From assembly GCF_006438915.1 (NCBI RefSeq), contig NZ_RCZE01000014.1, positions 126,471 through 190,470 of the forward strand: a DNA stretch of 64,000 nucleotides, in the 5' to 3' direction. The DNA comes from Pseudomonas arsenicoxydans. Its GTDB lineage: Bacteria > Pseudomonadota > Gammaproteobacteria > Pseudomonadales > Pseudomonadaceae. The notes beneath the pieces are model-generated. The model was not told the origin of the DNA. It was given only the letters and a program-made list of their open reading frames with translations, and did not search any database. Shown piece after piece: positions 26,385-34,892 of this stretch; the stretch's first letter is position 1, and every line of letters begins with the position of its first letter. The translations under genes and the position numbers were made by a program.

Positions 26385-27278
26385 ATGCCCTTGAAAGACA
26401 TCCTCACCCTGAGGCTGTACACCCGCGTCGCACGGCTCGGAAGCTTTTCGGCGGCCGCGCGTGAAAGCGGGCTGGCGCAGTCGCAGGTGTCGCGGATGAT
26501 TGCCGAACTGGAGGCCAACCTGGGGGCACGGCTGCTGTCGCGCACCACCCGGGCAGTGGTGCCGACTGAAGCTGGACTGGAGTTTCTGGCTCGCATGGAG
26601 CCGATCCTCGCCGCCGTCGACGATGCCGAGAACAGCGTGCGCGAGACCGGCGAGTTACGCGGGTTGCTGCGTATCGGGATGCCGTCGACGATGGGCATTC
26701 GCGTGGTCATTCCCAGGCTGGCGGCCTTTACCGAGCGTCATCCCCAGTTGCACCTGGAGTTGATGCTCGAAGACCAATGGCAGGACATGGTCAAGGAAGC
26801 CGTCGACATCGGCATTCGTGTGGGTCACTTGCCGGACCTGGCCGGCACGGCGCGGCAGATTGGCACCATGCATCGGGTGATTGTCGCGTCCCCGGCCTAC
26901 CTCGCGCGCCACGGTACGCCCACCCTGCCGAGCGACCTTGCCCATCACCGGATCGTCGGTGGTCCGGCCGGCGCGCAGGTCTCGTCCTGGCAGTTTGACC
27001 GCGACGGTAACGTTTCTTCCGTCGATCTCACGCCACAGTTCTCAACCAATGACACCGCAGGCGCCTTGGCAGCGGCCGCTGGCAGCCTCGGCATTGTGTC
27101 AACAACGTCCTGGGCCTGCGCCCTGGAACTGGCCAGCGGTGATCTGGTGCAATTGCTGCCGGAGTGGAAAATGGCAGACCTGCCCGTACACGCCTACTTT
27201 CCACTGGGACGCACGACGCGCATGGCGGCGCGTGCGTTCGCCGACTTCCTCGCCACCACGCTCGGCAGCGATGCCTAG
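26385..27278 (+). CDS. LysR-family regulator
   Basis: The product has 297 residues with an N-terminal winged HTH (about 5-62: S-F-S-A-A-A-R-E-S-G-L-A-Q-S-Q-V-S-R) and a C-terminal periplasmic-binding-like effector domain. It is close in type to the CrgA/DmlR subgroup. ATG 26385 follows CAGGAACG. Its likely target is the divergent NmrA-SDR-carbonic anhydrase operon. Its last 4 bases overlap the end of the converging deacylase gene. Confidence 0.88.
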   Translation: MPLKDILTLRLYTRVARLGSFSAAARESGLAQSQVSRMIAELEANLGARLLSRTTRAVVPTEAGLEFLARMEPILAAVDDAENSVRETGELRGLLRIGMPSTMGIRVVIPRLAAFTERHPQLHLELMLEDQWQDMVKEAVDIGIRVGHLPDLAGTARQIGTMHRVIVASPAYLARHGTPTLPSDLAHHRIVGGPAGAQVSSWQFDRDGNVSSVDLTPQFSTNDTAGALAAAAGSLGIVSTTSWACALELASGDLVQLLPEWKMADLPVHAYFPLGRTTRMAARAFADFLATTLGSDA

Positions 27279-28291
27279 TTCGGGTCCAGCAACCCGCCGC
27301 TCCAGTTGCGCGAAACCCGGCTGCCGGTGAATTTCGCCACCACCATGCCCTGCGACACCAGCCGATCGCGATAGCGGGTGACCATGCGCCCCGCTTGCTC
27401 GGCCACCAAAATCACCTCGGACGATGGATCACCCGGTCGCCGCAGAATCCGCGCAAAGCGCTGCCCTTCTTCGACGAAATCCCCCAGCTGTTTTTCAAAG
27501 ATCAACACGCCGGGCTGCGGCGCGAGAATGGTTTCCATGTGACCCATTTCCATGGCCTCGACGGGCCAGTCGGCGGGCGTGTGCGCCTCATCGATCACCC
27601 CGCAGCCGCATAGCCACGCATGCAGTCCTTCAGCGTCCTGCTCGGCAAACCGGTCGCTGACATCACCCTGCCCGCGCAACTCCAGTGTGGCCGCCATGCG
27701 CTGGTCGGTGACGCCGTCGCGCAGCCACGGCGCAATGATGGTCTCTTCGAAAGAGCCATCGCCGCCGTCATCCCAGATGATCGCCACGTCCATCTTCATC
27801 GCGGCTGCCAGTTCGCGGCCACGGGGCCAGAAACGGCGGTGAACGTAGAGATAGGGTAATGCTTCGTCATCGGTGTGCAGGTCGAGCATCACGTCTGCCG
27901 GGGCCGCCAGTTGCACCAGTTTTTTTTGCCATTCCTGGACGTTGGTCGACGGTTGGGCCATGGCGGCCGATTGGTCGAACCCGCGATTGAAATTATGCCC
28001 GGTGGCGTCATGAAAGCGGCCAAGAATGCGCCCCTGGCGAAACTGCCCGATGCCCAGCGGATTGGCTTGCGGCACCACCGTCACGCTGCCGTTGAGCCGA
28101 CCCTGAGCCTGGGCGACCTCAAGCTTGTGCATCAACAGATGCAGCACCAGCATCCCGGCGATTTCATCGGCATGTACCCCGGCTTGCAGGTGCACAGTCG
28201 GCCCGCAGCCATTGCCCTCGAAGCGCCATGCGCTGACCTGCACCGGGTCGCCGTTGTTGTTGCGAACACTGAACGAAACATCCTGCGCCAT
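27275..28291 (-). CDS. Succinylglutamate desuccinylase/aspartoacylase-family deacylase
   Basis: The product has 338 residues of the M14-type zinc deacylase fold. The first zinc motif is G-V-H-A-D-E-I-A-G (usual GxHGNE), the later D-L-H-T supplies the third ligand, and L-E-L-R near residue 205 may hold the catalytic glutamate. Family members remove acyl groups from amino acids (AstE, aspartoacylase, DoeB). Its TetR-like neighbour is divergent (118 bases). With the amino-acid ABC operon beyond, it may deacylate an imported N-acyl amino acid; that link is inferred. Confidence 0.82.
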   Translation of the reverse strand: MAQDVSFSVRNNNGDPVQVSAWRFEGNGCGPTVHLQAGVHADEIAGMLVLHLLMHKLEVAQAQGRLNGSVTVVPQANPLGIGQFRQGRILGRFHDATGHNFNRGFDQSAAMAQPSTNVQEWQKKLVQLAAPADVMLDLHTDDEALPYLYVHRRFWPRGRELAAAMKMDVAIIWDDGGDGSFEETIIAPWLRDGVTDQRMAATLELRGQGDVSDRFAEQDAEGLHAWLCGCGVIDEAHTPADWPVEAMEMGHMETILAPQPGVLIFEKQLGDFVEEGQRFARILRRPGDPSSEVILVAEQAGRMVTRYRDRLVSQGMVVAKFTGSRVSRNWSGGLLDPN

Positions 28292-28408
28292 CTGCTTGTC
28301 CTCCCGCGTCACGAACGTTAAAAACCGACACATTGCCCAGACCTAACTGGAGATTGAACGCACGTTCAACTAAGCTCGCCAACCAGGCAACACACCCAAG
28401 GATTCCTT

Positions 28409-29044
28409 GTGACAATCCCCTCCGCAAAAAATCGCCGCGTTGAGCCTGACGAACGTCGCGAAATGCTGGTGGCCGCCACCCTGCGCTGCCTGGTTCGCGA
28501 TGGTCACGCCGGCATTTCCGTTCGCCGGATTGCCACCGAGGCCGGGGTGTCCGTGGGGTTGCTCAATCACCATTTCGGCAGCATCGATGCGTTGATTGCC
28601 GACACCTACCAAAAGATCGCCAGTGAGCTGACTACCGCCCTGCTCCAGGAAGTCGAGCAGGCCGGCACCCCTGCCGAAAAGATGGATGCGCTGCTCACCG
28701 GCTCCTTTTCTCCCCGGGTCATGGACCCACAACTGCTCGGCGCCTGGGTGGTGTTCTGGAGCCTGATCCGGCACTCCGAACACGTCAGCCAATCCCACGA
28801 AAAAAGCTATCGCGCCTACCTCGACCTGCTTCGCCAACTGCTGGATGACATGGCGGCCAGCGAAGGCTTCGTGATCCATGACACGCGACTGGCCGCGATC
28901 GGCTTATCGGCGATGCTCGACGGACTCTGGATCGAGTGGTGCCTGAACCCCGAAACCTTCAGCCCCGCCGACGGCCTCCACATCTGTCGCTGCTGGATAA
29001 AGGGGCTGCGACACGGAGCATTCAGCACCGACGACGTCTTGTGA
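28409..29044 (+). CDS. TetR-family regulator (BetI-like)
   Basis: The product has 211 residues. N-terminal HTH is at about 25-65 (I-S-V-R-R-I-A-T-E-A-G-V-S-V-G-L-L-N-H-H-F), and the C-terminal domain is of the BetI type. The GTG start follows AAGGAT. It is divergent from the deacylase gene, and its 3' end overlaps the end of the EamA gene on the other strand by 141 bases. It may control the deacylase and the ABC operon. Confidence 0.85.
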   Translation: MTIPSAKNRRVEPDERREMLVAATLRCLVRDGHAGISVRRIATEAGVSVGLLNHHFGSIDALIADTYQKIASELTTALLQEVEQAGTPAEKMDALLTGSFSPRVMDPQLLGAWVVFWSLIRHSEHVSQSHEKSYRAYLDLLRQLLDDMAASEGFVIHDTRLAAIGLSAMLDGLWIEWCLNPETFSPADGLHICRCWIKGLRHGAFSTDDVL

Positions 29045-29911
29045 GGGATGACGGCCGAAGATCATCGCCAGGGTGCCACTGACCGCGATCAACCCGGCAC
29101 CGACCATCAGCGACACGTCCATCAGCGTGCCCCAGATCAGGCTCGACAGCAGGAACGCCCAAATCAGCCCGGTGTATTCAAAGGGCGCGAGCAAGGTAGC
29201 GGTGGCCCGCTGAAAACTGGCGAACAGCAGAAACTGACCGATACCGCCGACCAGCCCGGCGCCGAGCATCCCCAGCCAGGCCGGGGTCGGCGCCGGTGTG
29301 TAGGTCCAAGGCAACGCCACCGCCATGCAAATCACAAACACCACGTTGGTGATCAGCATCTGTTCCAGCACTGACGTCTGCTCATCCACCTGGCGCAGCT
29401 GGATGTAAGTGAACGCCCAGCACATTGCCGCCAACAACGTCAGCACCACCGGCAACGGATCCACCAGGTTACTGGGGCGACAGGCAATGATCACGCCGAC
29501 AAAACCGATGATCAGGCTGAACCACTGCCAGCCACTTGCGCGCTCCTTGAGAATCACCGCCGCGAGCACCGTGACCATGATCGGTGCGGAGAAATACAGC
29601 GTTGTCATCTCCGCCAGCGTCAGGTCCCGGGCCGCCGTGTAATACAGTACCCAGGCCACAATCGACAGCAGTCCACGGACCACCAGCAAGCGTCGGCTTG
29701 GCGAGCGCCACGCGCGCTGGATCAACCGCGAGCGCCCTGCCAACAGGCAGGCGAGCACCACCACAAGGGCGCGCCAGAACAGAATGCTGACCACCGAATA
29801 GTCCGCCACCAGCCACTTGATGGCAGCGTCTTGCATCGCCAGGAACGTATAACCCAAGGTGCACAGGCCAATGCCTTGCAACGACCGGTCGACAATCCGT
29901 GGCGTATTCAT
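28904..29911 (-). CDS. EamA/DMT-family transporter with extended C-terminus
   Basis: This is a 335-residue inner-membrane protein of ten helices in two EamA repeats; family members export amino acids and metabolites. The start codon overlaps the stop of the upstream permease (TAATG), so it is the last gene of the ABC operon. The usual end would be near residue 290, but the frame runs 46 codons further on the strand antisense to the TetR gene, giving a hydrophilic tail rich in V, E, A and G. The tail is probably a product of a lost stop codon. Confidence 0.85.
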   Translation of the reverse strand: MNTPRIVDRSLQGIGLCTLGYTFLAMQDAAIKWLVADYSVVSILFWRALVVVLACLLAGRSRLIQRAWRSPSRRLLVVRGLLSIVAWVLYYTAARDLTLAEMTTLYFSAPIMVTVLAAVILKERASGWQWFSLIIGFVGVIIACRPSNLVDPLPVVLTLLAAMCWAFTYIQLRQVDEQTSVLEQMLITNVVFVICMAVALPWTYTPAPTPAWLGMLGAGLVGGIGQFLLFASFQRATATLLAPFEYTGLIWAFLLSSLIWGTLMDVSLMVGAGLIAVSGTLAMIFGRHPSQDVVGAECSVSQPLYPAATDVEAVGGAEGFGVQAPLDPESVEHRR

Positions 29912-30618
29912 TACACCGACCTGCGCACGGGCGTGCCACGCCGTTCGGCAAGGGCAAACAGCGCCTCGATCATGAACGTCAGGCAGACATACACGCCGGC
30001 CACCAACAGCAACGGCTCATACACTTGCAGCGTCTGCGCCCGCACCACGTTGGCGGCGCCCAGCAGGTCGATAATCGCAATCGTTGAGGCCAGCGCAGTG
30101 GACTTCAGCAGCATCACGGTCTCCCCGGCCAACGTCGGCAACAGTAGACGCAACGCCCTGGGCAAACGCACCCGCAGCAACGACTGACGCGGGGTCATGC
30201 CAAACGCCGACGCGGCTTCCATCTCACCTTTGGGCACCGCCAGCAGCCCTCCGCGAATCACTTCGCCGACATAGGCGCCCACCGACACCACCAAGGCAAA
30301 CACGATGTACCAGTAACCGTCGCGCAGGTACGGCCAGAGGAAGCTGCCGCGAATCAACGGGAACTGCGCAAACAGGCTGCCCAGGCCGTAGTAGAAGATG
30401 TAGATCTGGATCAGCAACGGCGTACCGCGCGTCACGCTGGTGTAAAACAGACTGACCTTGGCGATCACCCGGTTCTTCGAGATCCGTGCCAGCGCCACCA
30501 GCACCGCGAGCGCATAACCGAACACGCTGGAGATCAACAGGATGGTGATGGTCGTTTGCAGGCCCCGGCCCAACAGCGCCGCGTATTCAACTATCCACGC
30601 TGGAATCATTTCATTCAC
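29911..30618 (-). CDS. Polar amino-acid ABC transporter permease
   Basis: This is a 235-residue inner-membrane permease of the HisMQ/opine type. The EAA loop reads G-E-M-E-A-A-S-A-F-G-M-T, and several helices flank it. It starts at GTG 30618 overlapping the upstream permease stop (GTGA). It should form a heterodimer with the 30615 gene product. Confidence 0.9.
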   Translation of the reverse strand: MNEMIPAWIVEYAALLGRGLQTTITILLISSVFGYALAVLVALARISKNRVIAKVSLFYTSVTRGTPLLIQIYIFYYGLGSLFAQFPLIRGSFLWPYLRDGYWYIVFALVVSVGAYVGEVIRGGLLAVPKGEMEAASAFGMTPRQSLLRVRLPRALRLLLPTLAGETVMLLKSTALASTIAIIDLLGAANVVRAQTLQVYEPLLLVAGVYVCLTFMIEALFALAERRGTPVRRSV

Positions 30619-31328
30619 TCAGCCAAAGGCATCCAGCGACGAATGCGTCGCTCAAGCCGTCCCGACAGGTAGTTGGACACCAACGTCACCGCGTAATACA
30701 TCGCCGCGGCGGTGAGGTAGAACAACAGGTAGTGACGCGTCGAGCCCGCGCCTTGCTTGGCGGTGTACAGCAGCTCGTTGGTGCCGACCACGCTGATCAA
30801 TGCGCTGTCCTTGATCAGGTTGATCCACAGGTTGGCCATCCCGGCCATGGCGTAAGGCGCCATGATCGGCAGCGTGACCCGCCGGAACAGGCCGAAGCCG
30901 CTCAAGCCAAACGCCTTGCCCGCCTCGATCTGACCGAACGGAATGGCCTGAATCGCCGCCCGAAAAATCTCCGAGGCGTACGCGCCCTGCACCAGCCCCA
31001 GCACCACAATCGCCGCCAGCGGACCGCTGACATTCACGCTGTCGTAACCCATTTGCGCCATCAGCGAATTGAGCAGCATCGAACCGACGTAGTACAGCAG
31101 CAGGATCAGCAACAACTCCGGCACTGCCCGGAATAATGTGGTGTAGGTACGCATCAGTGCTGCGATCGGTTTTGGCGCGCTCAGCTTGAGGCAGGCCACC
31201 ACCAGACCGATCAGGAGCCCGAGCACAAACGCCCCGGCGGAAATCTGCAGGGTCATCCAGAGCCCTTTCAACAGCGCACTGCCCCATCCCTGTTCGCTGA
31301 AATTGATCAACTCGAACATTGCCGGCAT
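30615..31328 (-). CDS. Polar amino-acid ABC transporter permease
   Basis: The product is a 237-residue permease of the HisMQ type with EAA loop G-Q-I-E-A-G-K-A-F-G-L-S. It is translationally coupled to the second permease. A REPIN lies between this gene and the upstream binding-protein gene. Confidence 0.9.
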   Translation of the reverse strand: MPAMFELINFSEQGWGSALLKGLWMTLQISAGAFVLGLLIGLVVACLKLSAPKPIAALMRTYTTLFRAVPELLLILLLYYVGSMLLNSLMAQMGYDSVNVSGPLAAIVVLGLVQGAYASEIFRAAIQAIPFGQIEAGKAFGLSGFGLFRRVTLPIMAPYAMAGMANLWINLIKDSALISVVGTNELLYTAKQGAGSTRHYLLFYLTAAAMYYAVTLVSNYLSGRLERRIRRWMPLAE

Positions 31329-31370
31329 TTCACTCTCCAGTTAGCGCAATCACTGCCTGACGCAAATCCC

Positions 31371-31463
31371 CTGTGGGAGGCGGGCTTGCTCGCGAAGGCG
31401 GTGTATCAGTCAACATCATTGCTGAATGTCGGACCGCATTCGCGAGCAAGCCCGCTCCCACAG
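31371..31463. repeat. REPIN (inverted REP pair)
   Basis: CTGTGGGAGGCGGGCTTGCTCGCGAA at the left (split here: CTGTGGGAGG + CGGGCTTGCTCGCGAA) and its near-complement at the right (TTCGCGAGCAAGCCCG + CTCCCACAG) are separated by about 42 bases. This is the CGGGCTTGCTCGCG REP class of fluorescent pseudomonads. It sits inside the operon between binding-protein and permease genes. Confidence 0.9.
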
Positions 31464-31495
31464 GTTTTGTATATGCCACAGGATTTTTGGTGAGG

Positions 31496-32278
31496 TCAGA
31501 ACGCCGGTTTCACGCTAGTGCCGAAGTAGTGTTGGGACAGGTCGTCATAGTCCTTGCTCGCCAGCAGGGTCTTGATCGCCGTGTCGAGTTTGGCTTTGAG
31601 TTCGGTGTCATCCTTGCGCAGACCGGCGCCCACGCCTTTGCCGAAGATTGGGTCGTAAGGCACTGCGCCGAGGTAGGCCAGGTCCTTGGCATCCGGGGTC
31701 TGGACGAAGGCCGCCATGGCCGTGCCGTCCGCCATCATCAAGTCGATACGACCGGCAATCAGGTCGGCGTTGGCCGAGTCCTGGGTGTCGTAATACTTCA
31801 CGTCGGCAATTTTTTCGTAGTAGGTCTTCAGGTAGCTGGCGCTCACCGTGGAGTTCTGCACGCCGATGGTTTTGCCCTTGAGGTCGTCCGGGTACTTCTT
31901 AACAGACGCCTCTTTCGGCCCGACAATCGCGATCACCGAGTCGTAGTAGGCCTTGCTGAAGGCGATCTGTTTTTCGCGCTCTTCGGTGACCGACATCGAA
32001 GAAAAAATCACGTCGATCTTCTTCGCCAGCAACGAGGGGATGATGCCGTCCCACGCCACTTCCTTGATCTCGCACTCGGCTTTCATTTCGCTGCACAGCT
32101 TGTGGATCAGGTCGACTTCAAAACCTTTCCACTCACCGTTGGCCTGTTTCTCGGTGTACGGCGGATAGGGTTCGGCTGCGACTGCGAACCTGATCGGCTG
32201 GGCTTGCGCCGCGCTCATTCCGGCCAGCAACAAGCAGGCCGCGCCGGTAAACCAGTTTGCCAAACGTCGATTTCCCAT
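31496..32278 (-). CDS. Periplasmic substrate-binding protein of the amino-acid ABC system
   Basis: The product has 260 residues with a signal peptide cleaved near A-Q-A-Q and an SBP_bac_3 domain (E-P-Y-P-P-Y-T-E, W-D-G-I-I-P-S-L, F-S-x-x-Y-Y). It belongs to the lysine/arginine/ornithine/octopine-binding cluster in style. It is second in the leftward operon after the aminotransferase-ATPase fusion. The ligand is unknown, though a polar amino acid or opine-like compound is expected. Confidence 0.9.
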   Translation of the reverse strand: MGNRRLANWFTGAACLLLAGMSAAQAQPIRFAVAAEPYPPYTEKQANGEWKGFEVDLIHKLCSEMKAECEIKEVAWDGIIPSLLAKKIDVIFSSMSVTEEREKQIAFSKAYYDSVIAIVGPKEASVKKYPDDLKGKTIGVQNSTVSASYLKTYYEKIADVKYYDTQDSANADLIAGRIDLMMADGTAMAAFVQTPDAKDLAYLGAVPYDPIFGKGVGAGLRKDDTELKAKLDTAIKTLLASKDYDDLSQHYFGTSVKPAF

Positions 32279-32305
32279 GATTTTTCCCCGTCTTTTTATG
32301 TTGTT

Positions 32306-34321
32306 TTAGCGAGTCTGATGTGCGTTGACGAACTGTCGGCAACGTTCACTGCGTGGGTGTACGAACACTTCATCCGGCGAACCGGTTTCCTCGATCAGCC
32401 CTTGGTGCAAGTAGGCGACTTTGGACGAGACATCGCGGGCAAAGGCCATCTCATGGGTCACCAGGATCATGGTCCGGCCTTCTTCCGCGAGGGAGCGGAT
32501 CACCCGCAGCACTTCGCCGACCAGTTCCGGGTCGAGTGCCGAGGTGGGTTCATCGAACAGCATGACCTTGGGCCGCATGGCCAATGCCCGGGCGATGGCC
32601 ACCCGTTGTTGCTGTCCCCCGGAGAGAAACGCCGGGTACTCGTTGCGCTTGGCCGCCAGCCCCACGCGTTCCAGCAAGGCTTCAGCCCGTTCAGTGGCTT
32701 CGGCACGGCTTTCACGCAGGACCTGGGTCGGCGCTTCGATGAGGTTTTCCAGCACCGTGCGATGGGGCCAGAGGTTGAAGTTCTGAAACACCATGCCCAG
32801 GCTCGAACGGATCCGCACCAGCTGTTTGGCGTCGGACACCAGCGGCGCGCCGGGACGGTCGTGGTTGAGCTTGATGCTTTCGCCGTCCACCAGAATGCGT
32901 CCCTGGTCCGGTACTTCGAGCATGTTGATGCAGCGCAGCAAGGTACTTTTGCCTGAGCCACTGGCACCGATCAGGGAGATCACATCGCCTTCGCGGGCCG
33001 TCAGCGAGACGCCCTTGAGCACTTCGATATTGCCGAAGCGTTTGTGCAGGCCATCGACTTCGATCATGGTCTTGGTCATAACCGGAGCAACGGTGGCCTG
33101 GCAGGTGACGCGACTGGTCACGGGGCTGATTACGGGGCGAGGCGCTTCACCTTTCAGCACCAGGACAAAATCGCGAATACGCTGACAGGCCTGGGCCAGA
33201 CGCTCTTCACCGAGGGTGAACGAGAGCCGCACAAAACCTTGCGCCGGCTCGCCAAACGCGGCCGCATCGAGGACCGACACACGCGCCTCGCGCAACAGCC
33301 GCCAGGCGAACTCCAGCGAAGTCAGCCCGGTTTCACGCACGTCCATCAACACGAACATGCCGGCATCAGGGTTGAGCACTGAAATGCCCGGGCAACCCGA
33401 CAGACTCGTGACCACCAGATCCCGCCGACGGCGATAGATGTCGCGCATGCCGTGGGTCACGTCTTCGTGGGCCTGCACCGCTTTAAGTGCGGCTTCCATG
33501 ACAAACCCCGGCAAGCCATAGAGCATGCTCAGCACCAAGGTTTCCGCGTGAGCAATCAAGGCCTCGTTGGCGACGATCCAGCCGATCCGCCAGCCGGTCA
33601 TGGCATGGGACTTCGACAGGCTGCCGACCACCACACAGCGCTCGGCCATACCCGGCAACGCTGCGAGGCTGAGGTGTTCGCGTTCGAAGGCAAGGCTTTC
33701 GTAGACTTCGTCGACCACCACCCACAGGTCATGTTCGATGGCGAGGTCCGCGATGGCTTGCAGCTCCTCACGGTTGAGCACCACGCCGGTGGGGTTGTTC
33801 GGGTTGGAGAAGAAAATCGCCCGGGTGCGCGGGGTGATGGCCTTGGCCAACACGGCGGCGTCGAGCCTGAAACCGGAGTCCGCCGAGCACGGCACCCGCA
33901 CCAGCGTGGCGCCGGAGGCCTTGAGTGTCGCCTCGTACGTCACGTACATCGGGTCCAGAGCAATCACTTCATCGCCCGTGTTGAGCAGGCACATTGAAGT
34001 GATGAACAGCGCGTTCTGCGCCCCGGCCGCGACGATCACGTTCGGCGCTTGCACCTCACGGCCGAACAATGGGCTGTAGCGGTTGGCGATGGCTTCGCGC
34101 AAGGCCTGGCGCCCGGCGATTTCGGTGTAGTGAGTGTCACCCTCGCGCAGCGCTTCGATGGCGGCATCGGTGATGAAATCGGGCGTGGGGAAATCCGGAT
34201 CACCGACGCTGAGAATGATCACATCCTCGCCACGGCGCTGGGCTTCAAAGGCTGCATTGTGAATATCCCAGGCAGCCACACCGTCGCCTGAAATCCGCTC
34301 AACAAAAGGTGAAAACCGCAT
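32306..34321 (-). CDS. Fusion of a PLP aminotransferase and an amino-acid ABC ATPase
   Basis: One 671-residue frame carries two complete enzymes. Residues 1-390 are a class I/II aminotransferase (N-P-N-N-P-T-G at 173-179, V-V-V-D-E-V-Y around Asp204, PLP lysine Lys237 in S-L-S-K). After a linker (about 391-415) residues 419-671 are an ABC ATPase of the GlnQ/HisP type with Walker A G-A-S-G-S-G-K-S-T (452-460), signature L-S-G-G-Q (566-570) and Walker B V-M-L-F-D-E (586-591). An internal ATG at 33079 has no visible ribosome site, so a true fusion is likely. It leads the ABC operon, coupling import energy and transamination of the imported compound. Confidence 0.88.
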   Translation of the reverse strand: MRFSPFVERISGDGVAAWDIHNAAFEAQRRGEDVIILSVGDPDFPTPDFITDAAIEALREGDTHYTEIAGRQALREAIANRYSPLFGREVQAPNVIVAAGAQNALFITSMCLLNTGDEVIALDPMYVTYEATLKASGATLVRVPCSADSGFRLDAAVLAKAITPRTRAIFFSNPNNPTGVVLNREELQAIADLAIEHDLWVVVDEVYESLAFEREHLSLAALPGMAERCVVVGSLSKSHAMTGWRIGWIVANEALIAHAETLVLSMLYGLPGFVMEAALKAVQAHEDVTHGMRDIYRRRRDLVVTSLSGCPGISVLNPDAGMFVLMDVRETGLTSLEFAWRLLREARVSVLDAAAFGEPAQGFVRLSFTLGEERLAQACQRIRDFVLVLKGEAPRPVISPVTSRVTCQATVAPVMTKTMIEVDGLHKRFGNIEVLKGVSLTAREGDVISLIGASGSGKSTLLRCINMLEVPDQGRILVDGESIKLNHDRPGAPLVSDAKQLVRIRSSLGMVFQNFNLWPHRTVLENLIEAPTQVLRESRAEATERAEALLERVGLAAKRNEYPAFLSGGQQQRVAIARALAMRPKVMLFDEPTSALDPELVGEVLRVIRSLAEEGRTMILVTHEMAFARDVSSKVAYLHQGLIEETGSPDEVFVHPRSERCRQFVNAHQTR

Positions 34322-34892
34322 GCCAGTGCCTCGTTCGAATTGAAGAAACGCAAGCCCGCGCTACCCGCCGGGGAGGTGGTCACCAACATAGTCGAAGCTG
34401 AACAGTCGTTCAACAGAAAAGTAACGATGCTTCGCGTTCAGCGTAAACAGGTCGTTTTCACGACAGTCGAGGCGTTTTCAGCAGGGGGGCACGATGGGGC
34501 GGAAGGGAAAACCCGATATGGATTCCAGCCATGGAAGTTTTATAAATCGGGGCAACTTCCGGTTCAGTCTTATTTTGCTTAACCCCGCACAATAGATAAA
34601 TCACTCTGCACCTGTAACATCAATAAGACACTTATAAAACTTAATACTTAAACATCGGCATGGCCTCAGAAAACAACAGCACTCTGCAGCTACGCATCTG
34701 CCTGACCGCCCAAAACTCCTTGGCCTTCGCCCGCACCGGCGAAACTCAGCGCTAAATTAAAAACAACTTCCTCATTTCGATTAATCATAAAAAAGCCCGG
34801 TCGGATTTTGTTTATCGAATAGGCTTAATTCAACGTACCAACAGGCGTTAGTTCTCTATTAATCCGACAGACATCACTTCAAGGAAATGGAC
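34322..34892. other. AT-richer intergenic region upstream of the caspase gene
   Basis: There are 571 bases between divergent genes. The part from about 34560 to 34880 is clearly richer in A/T than the surroundings, with several TAAT/ATAA stretches that could hold promoters. A 31-codon ORF (34660-34755) begins with ATG but has no ribosome site. No operator or complete terminator is recognised. Confidence 0.5.

Noticed and set aside
31373..32956. 527-codon rightward ORF across the REPIN, binding-protein and fusion genes
   Set aside because: Antisense to two recognised genes; it starts in a REP element.
33067..33079. Separate start for the ABC ATPase inside the fusion gene
   Set aside because: ATG codons exist at 33079 and 33067, but no purine-rich ribosome site precedes them and the frame is continuous with the aminotransferase.
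34660..34755. 31-codon ORF upstream of the caspase gene
   Set aside because: No ribosome site and no likeness to a known peptide; listed only as content of the intergenic region.
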